This document shows, piece after piece, positions 52,886 to 62,000 of a stretch of DNA of 64,000 nucleotides. How positions within the stretch are numbered: the first letter of the stretch is position 1; each line of letters opens with the position of its first letter. The DNA lies in NCBI RefSeq assembly GCF_002262875.1, contig NZ_NKYE01000019.1, positions 79,340-143,339 of the forward strand, written 5' to 3'. A program made the position numbers and the translations under genes. Below the pieces are notes generated by a model. That model saw only the letters and a program-made list of their open reading frames with translations. It did not search any database and was not told the origin of the DNA. This DNA is from Amycolatopsis antarctica (GTDB lineage Bacteria > Actinomycetota > Actinomycetes > Mycobacteriales > Pseudonocardiaceae).

Positions 52886-53473
52886 TCAGACCGGACTGCT
52901 GACCGAGCGCCCGAGGTGGGCCATGAGCCGGTTAGTGGGCGTCGAGTGTTCGGGCACGAATTGGGCAGGCCCGAACCCACCCGGTCGCCGCAGCATGTCC
53001 TCGGGCACCGACTCCACCAGTCCGCGGCAGAACGCCAGCAGTTGCTCGGGTAGTTCGACTGGCCGGCCCTGGGAGTGGTTCACGTCCCAGCTGTGCAGGG
53101 CCAGGTCCGAGACGGGGTAGGTCAGTGCCCGCCGCAATGGGACCTCACCTTCTGGAGACACCCGCGGTGCCTCGAGGTCGGCGCCGGGTAGGGCGTCCCG
53201 CAACCGCGCGGCCAGCTCGCGAAGCCGAGCGGCGGGGTCCTCGCATACCCAGTCGGCAGGTTCGGAGGGACCTCGGCGGACCACTCCGTTCTCGACAAGC
53301 GTCACGACTTTCGTCGCGCTTCCGGTGGCGTGCCCCACCAGGTCACGCACGCTCCAGCCGTCGAGGTTCGACGGCTGGTCCCAGCTTTTCGGCGGTGTCC
53401 GCTCGACCGCCTCGATGAACAGGGCCATCGCTTCGGTGGCCATCGTGCCGATCCGTGCAGTCGCGTCGTTCAT
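52886..53473 (-). CDS. TIGR03086-type metal-binding protein (DinB/mycothiol-isomerase fold)
   Basis: A 195-residue four-helix protein of the DinB / maleylpyruvate isomerase N-terminal superfamily. The first helix is TMATEAMALFIEAVERTPPK; the metal-site pattern includes NLDGWSVRDLVGHATGSATK (His) and PVSDLALHSWDVNHSQG (His, Asp). Members in mycothiol-producing bacteria are thought to be thiol-dependent enzymes, mostly uncharacterised. ATG at 53473 is chosen, since the open frame upstream lacks domain similarity. Not obviously linked to its neighbours. Confidence 0.8.
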   Translation of the reverse strand: MNDATARIGTMATEAMALFIEAVERTPPKSWDQPSNLDGWSVRDLVGHATGSATKVVTLVENGVVRRGPSEPADWVCEDPAARLRELAARLRDALPGADLEAPRVSPEGEVPLRRALTYPVSDLALHSWDVNHSQGRPVELPEQLLAFCRGLVESVPEDMLRRPGGFGPAQFVPEHSTPTNRLMAHLGRSVSSPV

Positions 53474-53989
53474 GACCACACCGTAAGACCGATCCCCGAC
53501 AACCCGTGTCCAGCGGAACCGGCACGCCCCGCGTCGCCCGGCCCTGACGCCCGGTTCGAACAGCATCCGCATGAAACCAGGCGCGCCGTGAGCTGCGGAT
53601 TGCTGGGAAAGCCAGGGCAGTCCCTCGTCGCCTGAGGTAGGTTCGGATCCTGTTGAGTACGCAAAAGTCCTGGTCACAGTGTTGACCTGGAGTCGTGCCC
53701 AGTGCTATTCGTTCGACGAAAAAACTCTACGCGCCAGGTCCCGGCTGCCGAGGTCGACTATTTCCTCGCCGAGCGCTTCGGCTGATCTGTTCAAGTAAAT
53801 CGCCGCAGACAAGTGGAACCGGAGTCATTCCCTCTTGTGGTATTGAATTCAGTCCTCTGTCTAGTTGCGGTGTTCGAATTGGAACGAAGTCAATACCAGG
53901 CCTAGTAAAGCGAGTGGCTCTTCTCGGAACGTCGACCCGGTAGCTGATCTTTAACAGGGGCAGGCGAGGCTGACCCCGCGGGCCGACTG
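53474..53989. other. Intergenic region of lower G+C without a gene
   Basis: About 500 bp; the part from about 53740 to 53960 is clearly more AT-rich than the surroundings, a sign of transferred DNA. No frame with recognisable content was found. Confidence 0.4.
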
Positions 53990-54080
53990 TGGGAGATGGT
54001 CGTGGTGCTGGTGTACGGCTAGGGCTAGGCGGTCCAGGACGTCACCTCGTTGCTCGAGGTCAAATCCGGCTACGTACGCT
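53990..54080 (+). pseudogene. IS630-type transposase remnant, left part
   Basis: Conceptual translation around 54029-54079 gives AVQDVTSLLEVKSGYVR, similar to the N-terminal helix-turn-helix of IS630-family transposases. Upstream frames contain stops. The other half resumes after the inserted IS5 element at 54967. Confidence 0.45.
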
Positions 54081-54966
54081 AGGGATGTCTCGTAACCCGA
54101 TGTGGGTCTTGCCGGGTCGGTAGTTGATCATGGTGTGGTGCAGGTGATCTCGGCGTCGCGGTCGGAGTGGATTGCCCCGTTCACGGGGTTGGAACCGGGT
54201 CAGTTCCGCAAGTTGGTGCGGATCGTGGCGAAACGTGGTGGTGAGGACATTGCCGATGGTCGTCCTGGTCGTCAGTGGCGCCTCGACCTGGCCGATCGCG
54301 TGCTGCTCGTCGCGACCTATTGGCGCACGAACCTGACGATGCGCCAGATCGGGCCGCTGTTCGGGGTGTCGCACTCGGCGGCGCACCGGGGGAAGCGACA
54401 CCATCGGACCACTGCTGGCGCTGGCAGCGGTCCGCACGCGGCGGATCGACGCGGTGGCGATCGTCGACGGAACCTTGGTGCCCACGCGGGATCACCGGTT
54501 GGCGGCGCCGTCGAAGAACTACCGGTACTCGGCGAACGTGCAGGTCGCTATCGACGCCGACACCCGGCTGGTCATCGCCACTGGCGACGTGCATCCGGGC
54601 AACCGCAACGACTGCACCGTCTACCGCGACTCAGGAATCCAGCAGCAACTGGCGGGGCGGCCGGTGCTGGCCGACGGCGGCTACCAGGGCAATCCCGACG
54701 TGCTCATGCCCTACCGGCAACCGCGCGATGGTGGCGATTTGCTGAAATGGCAGGAATCCCTCAACGCCGACCACCGCACGATCCGCGCCCGAGTCGAACA
54801 CGCCCTGGCCCGGATAAAATGCTGGAAGATCCTGCGCGACTACCGCCGCGCCGCCAGCACCCTGAACGACACAGTGTCCGGAATCGCCCACCTCCACAAC
54901 ATCCTCCTCACAGACTGACCCACAACCCAACCCCACCAACCACAAGATCAGTTACGAGACATCCCT
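54081..54966 (+). mobile_element. IS5-family insertion sequence, 886 bp
   Basis: Bounded by 16-bp perfect terminal inverted repeats, AGGGATGTCTCGTAAC on the left (54081-54096) and its complement on the right (54951-54966). The flanks read CTA before and TTA after the GGG/CCC core, close to the YTAR target of IS5-group elements. It encodes one transposase split by a frameshift and interrupts an older IS630-type remnant. Confidence 0.88.
54135..54918 (+). pseudogene. IS5-family transposase, frameshifted
   Basis: The first part (VISASRSEWIAPFTGLEPGQ to TMRQIGPLFGVSHSAAHRG) and the second (DTIGPLLALAAVRTRRIDAV, VDGTLVPTRDHRLAAPSKNY, LADGGYQGNPDVL, ALARIKCWKILRDYRR) are the two halves of one DDE transposase. 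VDGT, ADGGYQG and the late basic helix supply the catalytic residues. The halves are joined near 54390 by a shift to the next frame (+1). No typical -1 slippery heptamer is present, so an inactivating mutation is more likely than programmed frameshifting. Confidence 0.8.
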
Positions 54967-55062
54967 TAGGCGATCCACGCGTTCAACGAGCGGGGTTCGA
55001 CGCGCTGGACCCACAGTAGAACGGGGGACGATTGGAGATGATCGGTGAGGCGATCTCGAACG
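54967..55062 (+). pseudogene. IS630-type transposase remnant, right part
   Basis: Directly after the IS5 element the sequence reads AIHAFNERG, then with a one-base shift FDALDPQ, a stop, and NGGRLEMIGEAIS. This matches the AFNERGxDALDPxxxGGRPxxI stretch of IS630 transposases, in continuity with the remnant left of the IS5 element. Confidence 0.55.
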
Positions 55063-55073
55063 GATCTGACTGA

Positions 55074-56477
55074 TCATCGGGGGCTTGCTGTGCCGTCACC
55101 GTTGGTGGACACCTGCCGGACGAACAACTCCTCCGGCCAGAAGGTGTCTCCAAGCATTAGCTGATCGAAAAGCACGCAGACGGTTCCAGGTGTTTCCTCA
55201 GAATCCCAGACGGCCGACACGTTCCGGCCGCGTTCGTTCCCGTGCCGGCTCAGCCAGTAGATTCTGTCGCCCGGCCTGAGCTTGAAAGCCGATACGCGCT
55301 CCCGGTGCGACGACATGTGAGTACTCGGTTGTCCGACCCGCGCGCTGAACCCGTATTCCGCGGCTGGCCGGGGGCCTCGCCAGACGATCCGGAACTGCTC
55401 ATCGATCGGTAGCGCAGGCGACCCCACCTGCACTTCTTTGACCAGGTAGAACGTGACGAGCCGGCGCGCCTTGTCCGACATCTCGCGCCACGGTTTCGAG
55501 AGCGCTTCGGGATGTGCCTGGGCATCTGCCTCCAACTCTGCGGCGATGGTAGCCAGATCGTGATCCGTCGCGGTTTCGGTGCGGAGCTCCTGAATCGACC
55601 GGGTCAATGTGTCGGGCTCGATCCAAAGGTGCTGTTCAATTCGTCTGGCTACGTAGTTGTCATGTGCGTCGATATTGGTATCAAGCGGCGGATCGTCGAC
55701 GGTGGGGTTGCGAGCCCACTGAGCCGCGTCGAAGCAGGCCGCCAGCCACTGCGCCTCGGCCGTGCTCAGTATCGTGCCCGCCAATACGGGCATGCCGGGA
55801 AGGAGACCTGGACGACCGTTGGGATGGAAATGCTCAGGGCCGAAATGCTCGGGATACCAGTCGAGGTCGCTGTGGAGCAGGGTTGCGAATCCCTCACCCC
55901 TGCGCTGCCAGAAGATCAGATCCTCGCCGAAGACGTTCACATGGTGCTGCACGATGTCTGATGGACCGAACTCGACACCCGCCATCTCGCCCAACTGGGA
56001 CTGGATGATCCGGTTGCCCCGATAGCGGCTCAAATAGCCTCTGATCTCGGCGACGAAGTCCACAATGGATTTGTCGTCCAACTTCTGACCCGGGCGAATG
56101 GTGATCGTCTTGAGCACCTCGCCGCCGCGCCTCGCCGACAGCAGTTGCTTGGTGGCATTGGACCAGTAGAGACCATCGGTGTCGGGGTCATGCACAACGC
56201 AGAGCACCGGAATGTTGCCATCAGCCCATGTGCCGCCGTGGTCGCCGATCGGCACGGCGTACCCGTCGGCCCTGCGCCACGAACGGCCGCCCTTGATCTG
56301 GATCTTGACTAGGTCGCCGGTGACCTTACCGTCCTCAGTGAACGTGACGTGTTGGTCCTCGCCGAAGTCGTTCTGGCCGTCCACCTCCTGAACGATATGA
56401 TTGTGTCGCTCAAGAAGCGCCCGCAGCGCGTTGACCGCCGCCCGGCTGGGTCTGCGAGCGTCAGGCACCTTCGGCAA
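55074..56477 (-). CDS. DUF4365-like protein, predicted nuclease domain
   Basis: A 467-residue cytoplasmic protein. Residues about 10-160 resemble DUF4365: an acidic FGEDQHVTF, then GDLVKIQIKGGRSWRRADG (the QxK of PD-(D/E)XK-type folds), IPVLCVVHDPDTDGLYWSNA. Downstream are FATLLHSDLDWYPEHFG, a helical middle part, and a C-terminal segment with RPGDRIYWLSRHGNERGRN. TTG at 56477 is preferred because a GGAGG site lies 6 nt upstream; the frame stays open to 56567. It is divergent from the Wadjet operon, and a decayed copy lies at 52216-52640. Nuclease activity is inference. Confidence 0.72.
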   Translation of the reverse strand: MPKVPDARRPSRAAVNALRALLERHNHIVQEVDGQNDFGEDQHVTFTEDGKVTGDLVKIQIKGGRSWRRADGYAVPIGDHGGTWADGNIPVLCVVHDPDTDGLYWSNATKQLLSARRGGEVLKTITIRPGQKLDDKSIVDFVAEIRGYLSRYRGNRIIQSQLGEMAGVEFGPSDIVQHHVNVFGEDLIFWQRRGEGFATLLHSDLDWYPEHFGPEHFHPNGRPGLLPGMPVLAGTILSTAEAQWLAACFDAAQWARNPTVDDPPLDTNIDAHDNYVARRIEQHLWIEPDTLTRSIQELRTETATDHDLATIAAELEADAQAHPEALSKPWREMSDKARRLVTFYLVKEVQVGSPALPIDEQFRIVWRGPRPAAEYGFSARVGQPSTHMSSHRERVSAFKLRPGDRIYWLSRHGNERGRNVSAVWDSEETPGTVCVLFDQLMLGDTFWPEELFVRQVSTNGDGTASPR

Positions 56478-57005
56478 CGAACCCCTCCGGATCACGGTGC
56501 GCGGCGACCGGACAGACGGTCCGCGACTGGTTTGGGCGCGGTCGGAGGACAGTGGCTGGTGGCTCATTTCAGTACGCGCGGCTATCCCCCGCTGCGTTTG
56601 GGGCTGCCGAACGATCCTGTTCCTGGGTCACTTTACCCTGGCAAGGATGGTCGTTCAGCTTCTGACCAGTGCGCACCCAACAAGGCAATATACGACCCTA
56701 AACCCGCTGCTCAGCGGAGTCCAGGTCTCCGTGTGTCACCCACATACCAAGATCAGAGGCGACGGATACCGACGGGGCCGCAGACATCGATCGCGGACAG
56801 TGACACCTGTCGCGCTCCGGTGAACGTCACTGGTCACTTACCTGCCGCTTGGCGCGTTGAGGGACTCCCCCCCGGGGGGAGGGCCCGACAGCATCGGGAT
56901 GTCATCAACGAAGCCGTGTCCGTCCTCGTGACGGACAGAAGTCCGTCGGAAGGCGTAACGAAGTGTCGGTCCTAACGACTAGCGTCGTCGAGGGAAGGAG
57001 CGGCG
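56478..57005. other. Divergent region between the DUF4365-like gene and the Wadjet operon
   Basis: About 530 bp without a convincing gene. It holds a C7/G6 hairpin-prone tract (56865-56881), the overlapping hairpins at 56918-56947 and a strong GGAAGGAG site before jetA, so promoters of both directions should lie here. Confidence 0.5.
56918..56947 (+). promoter_or_regulatory. Mutually exclusive hairpins upstream of jetA
   Basis: GTCCGTC (56918-56924), GACGGAC (56930-56936) and GTCCGTC (56941-56947) form two perfect 7-bp hairpins that share the middle arm, with loops of 5 and 4 nt. It could be a switchable leader structure or a triple operator half-site about 60 bp before jetA. Confidence 0.45.
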
Positions 57006-58433
57006 ATGGATCATGACGCGATCGAGGGGCTGCGAGAGCATCACCCGGCGTGGCGGTTGTTGCGAGCAGGCAATGCCACACTGATCTTGTCCTTTCTTGG
57101 TTGGTTTTTCGTGGAGGGCAATCGTGGGGCGACGGGTGCTGCGGAGCTGGCGGGCGCGCTCGATGAGGACCTGTTCGTCCTCAACGTTGACCCTGATCAG
57201 CCGCGTTATCCGAAGGCGGCTCGGGAGTATCTGGAGGATTGGGCGGCGTCCGAGTTGGCGTTTCTGCGCCGTTTCTATCCGGCCGGGATCGACGAGGTGC
57301 ATTACGAGGTAACGCCGGCGTTCGAGAAGGCGTATGCCTGGGTGGAGTCGCTACGTGCGCGTGCGTTTGTCGGCACCGAGTCGCGGTTGCACACGGTCGT
57401 CGAGCTGCTGCGTCAGATCGTGCATGGCTCGGAGTCCGATCCGATCGCGCGCCTTGTCGAGCTGCGGAGGCAGCGTGATGAGATCGACGCTGAGATCGCT
57501 GCAGTTGAGGCTGGAGATGTCGCGGTGTTGGACGAGACAGGTGTGCGTGACCGGTATCAGCAGTTCGCCGCAACGGCCCGCGAGTTGCTGAGCGACTTTC
57601 GCGAGGTCGAGGACAACTTCCGCAGTCTTGATCGGGCGGCGCGGGAGCGGATTGCGGCTCGGGAGGGCGGCAAGGGGGAGCTGCTGGAAGACTTGATGGA
57701 TTCGCGCTCGGACATCACCGTGTCCGACCAGGGACGCAGCTTTCAGGCGTTCTACGATTTCTTACTGTCAAATTCGCGTCAGGATGAACTGACGGAGTTG
57801 CTGCGAGCCGTCAGCAGACTGGACGCGGTGGAGGCGGACGCGCGGGTGCGGTCCATCCATCATGACTGGTCGGCGGCGGCGGAGCGGGCGCAGCGCACGG
57901 TTCGGCAGATTTCTGAGCAGCTGCGTCGTTTCCTGGACGACCAGGTCTGGCTGGAGAACCGCCGCGTCCTCGATCTCGTCCGGGAGGTGGAGGCGACGGC
58001 GCTCGACGTGCGTGCGGCGCCGCCGTCGTTAGGTCTCGACGTCGACGATCCTGGTATCGGGATTGTGCTGCCGTTCGAGCGGCCGCTCTACGAGGTGCCG
58101 TCGAGCGGTCAGGTGGATTCGTTCGTCGAATCTCAGACCATCGATGAGCTCGATGCCGAGCTGCTGTTCAGCCAGACCTTCGTCGACACTGCCCGTCTCA
58201 GCGGCAACATCCGGGCGGTCGTGCCCGAGGGGGCGTTGGCGCTCTTAGCTGACATCGTCGAGCTGTTCCCGATCGAGCAAGGGGCCGCCGAAATCGTCGG
58301 CTACCTGGCGTTGACGGAGGATGACATCGAGGTCGAGATGGACGACGGGGAGCAGACGCTGCTCGACTTCGTCGACACCACGGGAACCCCGCGCCGGGCG
58401 TGCCTGCCGAAGGTGACGGTGCGTCGGCGATGA
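57006..58433 (+). CDS. jetA: Wadjet subunit JetA (DUF3375)
   Basis: Kleisin-like subunit (MukF counterpart) of the type I Wadjet anti-plasmid complex. The 475-residue protein has the DUF3375 layout: an N-terminal winged-helix part (HHPAWRLLRAGNATLILSFL), a helical middle (ARLVELRRQRDEIDAEIAAV, RSFQAFYDFLLSNSRQDEL) and a C-terminal winged helix (LADIVELFPIEQGAAEIVGY). ATG follows a GGAAGGAG site. Its stop overlaps jetB (ATGA). It bridges the JetC heads in the known complex. Confidence 0.93.
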   Translation: MDHDAIEGLREHHPAWRLLRAGNATLILSFLGWFFVEGNRGATGAAELAGALDEDLFVLNVDPDQPRYPKAAREYLEDWAASELAFLRRFYPAGIDEVHYEVTPAFEKAYAWVESLRARAFVGTESRLHTVVELLRQIVHGSESDPIARLVELRRQRDEIDAEIAAVEAGDVAVLDETGVRDRYQQFAATARELLSDFREVEDNFRSLDRAARERIAAREGGKGELLEDLMDSRSDITVSDQGRSFQAFYDFLLSNSRQDELTELLRAVSRLDAVEADARVRSIHHDWSAAAERAQRTVRQISEQLRRFLDDQVWLENRRVLDLVREVEATALDVRAAPPSLGLDVDDPGIGIVLPFERPLYEVPSSGQVDSFVESQTIDELDAELLFSQTFVDTARLSGNIRAVVPEGALALLADIVELFPIEQGAAEIVGYLALTEDDIEVEMDDGEQTLLDFVDTTGTPRRACLPKVTVRRR

Positions 58434-59011
58434 GCACCGACGAGTACGCGGTCGGGGCGACGATCATCCGGCTGATGCAGGGTGTGGTCTACCGGGAGTC
58501 GGACGAGGACACGTGGCTGGTGTTGGAGCGCCACGGTGGTGGTGTGCGGGATCATTTCGCGACCATCGGCGTCGACGTGGTCGTTGACGACGCCGAGGGG
58601 TACGCATACCTGCGTTCTACGCCGGTGAACGAGGGCGATGAGGCCCTGCCGCGGCTGGTGCGTCGCCGGGCGCTGACGTACAACGTGTCGTTGCTGCTGG
58701 TTCTGCTGCGCAAGCGGCTCGTGGAGTTCGAGACGTCCGGCAGCGAGGGCAGGCTGGTGTTGACGACGGAGCAGATCGTCGAGACGCTGCGGGTTTTCCA
58801 GGCGGAGTCGTCCAACGATGCCCGGATCGTCGATCAGGCGGAGAAGACGATCAGCAAGGCTGCCGAGCTCGGGTTCTTGCGGCAGTTGCGTGGCCAGCGT
58901 GATCATTGGGAGGTGCGGCGCATTCTCAAGGCGTACGTGGACGCGCAGACATTGGCGGATTTCGCCGCCCGGCTTCGGCAGTACGCGGGGATGGTGACCG
59001 GCGATGAGTGA
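58430..59011 (+). CDS. jetB: Wadjet subunit JetB (DUF4194)
   Basis: KITE-type subunit (MukE counterpart) that binds JetA. The 193-residue protein has the DUF4194 winged-helix pattern: ATIIRLMQGVVYRESDEDTW, ATIGVDVVVDDAEGYAYLR, RLVRRRALTYNVSLLLVLLR and KAAELGFLRQLRGQRDHWEV. Start and end overlap jetA and jetC, as usual for this operon. Confidence 0.93.
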   Translation: MSTDEYAVGATIIRLMQGVVYRESDEDTWLVLERHGGGVRDHFATIGVDVVVDDAEGYAYLRSTPVNEGDEALPRLVRRRALTYNVSLLLVLLRKRLVEFETSGSEGRLVLTTEQIVETLRVFQAESSNDARIVDQAEKTISKAAELGFLRQLRGQRDHWEVRRILKAYVDAQTLADFAARLRQYAGMVTGDE

Positions 59012-62000
59012 CGGTTTGTTCTCCGCTATCGAGCTCGGGGCACCGTCGCGGGCGGGCTACCGGCTGCATCACCTGCAGGTCTTTAACTGGGGCACGTTCG
59101 ACAAGTCCGTCTGGCGGCTGACTCCGGGGGCTGAGACTTCGCTGCTCACCGGTGACATCGGTTCGGGCAAGTCGACCTTGGTCGACGCGCTGACGACGTT
59201 GCTGATGCCGGCGAACAGAATCGCGTACAACAAAGCCGCGGGCGCCGAATCCAAGGAACGGACGCTGCGCTCGTACGTCGAGGGGCACTACAAGTCCGAG
59301 CGGCTGGAGGCGTCGGGGCGTTCGCGGGCGGTCGGGCTGCGCACCGGGGTGAAGACGTACTCGGTGATTCTCGGGGTCTTCGTCAACGACGGTTATGACG
59401 AGACGATCACGCTGGCGCAGGTCTTCCAACAGCGCGAGCAGACAGGACAGCCGTATCGGTTCTTCGTCACCGCGAGCAAGGAGCTGTCGGTCGCCGTCGA
59501 TTTCAACGATTTCGGCTCCGACCTGCGTGATCTGCGGCGACGGCTGCGTGCGGGCGGAGCGGAGATCTTCAACGAGTTCCCTCCGTATTCGACGTCGCTG
59601 CGCCGGCTGTTGGGCATCCGGTCGCAGCAGGCGCTGGAGCTGTTTGCGCAGACGGTGTCGATGAAGGCCGTCGGCAATCTCAACGAGTTCGTCCGCGATC
59701 ACATGCTTGAGCCGTCCGACGCCAGCGATCGGGTGCGCGAGATGATCGCGCACTTCGAGGACCTCACCAAGGCGCACGATGCCGTCAAACGTGCCCGTGA
59801 CCAGCTGGAAGCGTTGGAGCCGATCGTGACGACGGCGGTGAAGTACGAGGCGGCGCTGGCCGAGCGTGCTGGGCAAGAGCGGCAGCGAGAGGCCGTGCGG
59901 CTGTTCGTGGCCGAATCGCGGTCGCAGATGCTCGGCGCCGAGATCGCGGCGAAGGAGGCGGACGGGCGGCGGTTGCTGTCCGAGCAGGACGAGGCCGAGC
60001 GGATAGCCAACCGGCTGGCCAGTGAGCGGGAGGCCCTGATCGAGGAGCGCGCCCGGGCGGGCGGTGACCGCATCGGGGAGCTGGAGCGGCTGGCGCAGGC
60101 GGCGCGGGATCAGGCCGACGAGCGCAGACAGCGACGTACGGGTTTCGACACCGCGGTAGCCGCGGTGGGGTTCGAGCCGGTGACCGACGCCGCCGGGTTT
60201 GCTGCGCTGAGCGAGCGGGTCGCCGCCGAGCGGCCACGGATCGACGAGCGGTTGCGCAAGACCGACGCGACGTTCGTCGAGGTCATGGGCGAGATCAAGC
60301 GGCTGAAAGACGAGCGGGACGTGATCGGCGCCGAGTTGACGAGCCTGACCCAGCGCACCAGTAATCTGCCTGCTTCCCACACCGAGCTGCGCGAACGGCT
60401 CTGCGCCGACCTCGGGCTGACGGCCGAGGAGTTGCCCTACGCGGGTGAGCTGCTGGACGTTACCGAGGACCATGCCCAGTGGCGTGGCGCCGCCGAACGC
60501 GTGTTGCGCGGCTTCGCGTTGTCGCTGCTCGTGCCGCAGGAGCATTACGAATCCGTCGCCGGTTGGGTCAACGGCCGCCGGCTCACCTTCCGCGGCCGCG
60601 ACGGCAGGCCGGTGGGTACGAAGCTGGTCTACGAGCGGGTGTCGCCGCGCCGGGTCCCACTGCAACGCCCACGCAGCGTCGAACTGCTGCTCGCCGACTG
60701 CCTGGAGGCCAAGGACGGCCCATTCGCCGGCTACCTGCTCGATGAGCTCACCAAACGCGCCGATTACCGCTGCGTCGATACGCTGGCGCAGTTCCGCGCC
60801 GAGAAGCGCGCGGTGACGCGCGAAGGGCAGGTGCGCTCCGGCGGCCAGCACATCAAGGATGACCGTACGCGCGTCGATGACCCGCGGACGTGGGTACTGG
60901 GCTGGGCCAACGAGCGCAAGATCGCGGCCCTGCGGGCCGAGCTGGCCGACCTCGACGACGCCCACACGGTCGCAGAGGATCAACTGTCCGAAGTAGACAT
61001 TGCTCGAGATGCGGTGCGCCGTACCCAGGATGCGCTGTCCGTGCTGGCGTCGTTCTCGTCTTGGAGCGAGCTGGACGTCGCCGAAGCCAGGCAGCGCGCC
61101 GACGAGTACGACGCTGAGCGGATTCGGCTGCAGACGGGTTCGTCGCGCCTGGCGGAGATCACCGCGGCGCTGGAACGCAACGGGCACGAGCAGACGTCAG
61201 TCCGGTCGCGCGCCGAGGAGTTGATCGGCCTGCTGGCGACTTTGCAGTCCGAGGTCAACAAGGCGAAGCAGGAGCAGGCGCGAGATGACGAGCTGGTCCG
61301 CCGCCAGCCCGAGACCGACCTGGCGCGGGCCCGCGAAGCCTACGGTGCGTTGATGGAGCGTCTGGGCAGGTCCGCGCCGACGGCGGCCAGCGGCTGGGCC
61401 GCCGCAGGCGATGCACTCAGCGACAAGCTGCACAAACAGATCGAGCGGCTGGCCAGTGAGATGAACGGGCACGCCCTCAACCTCACGCAGTTCATGAGCA
61501 AGGTGTTGCAGCGTTGGCCGGAGCTGGCGGTCGAGATGGATGCCAGCCTCGAGGCCAGGGCGGATTTCGTCGTCCTGCACGCCCGGGTCGCCGACGACGA
61601 CCTGCCGCGGTTCGAGGCCGAGTTCAAGCGCCAGCTCAACACCGAGACGATCCGTGAGCTTGCGCAGTTCAACTCGTGGCTGCGGCGCCAGGCCGAAGAA
61701 ATCGACGACCGGGTCGACCGGATCAATGAAGCACTCGGCGCGATCCCGTACAACCCCGGCCGCTACATCCGGCTGGAAAAAGAACCAACGAACAACCAGG
61801 ACGTGGCGGCCTTCCGCGCCGACCTGCGCAACGCCACCGACGACGCCATCTCAGGCGACGATCACTACTCCGAGCAGCGCTTCCTCGACGTCAAACGCAT
61901 CATCGAACGCTTTCGCGGCCGGGAGGGCTACGCCGATTCCGACCGGGCATGGACCCGGCGGGTCACCGACGTGCGCAACTGGTTCATGTTCTCCGCGTCC

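Noticed and set aside
58926..61187. 753-codon open frame on the minus strand inside jetC
   Set aside because: No domain, Arg/Leu/Gln-rich shadow of the jetC codon pattern.
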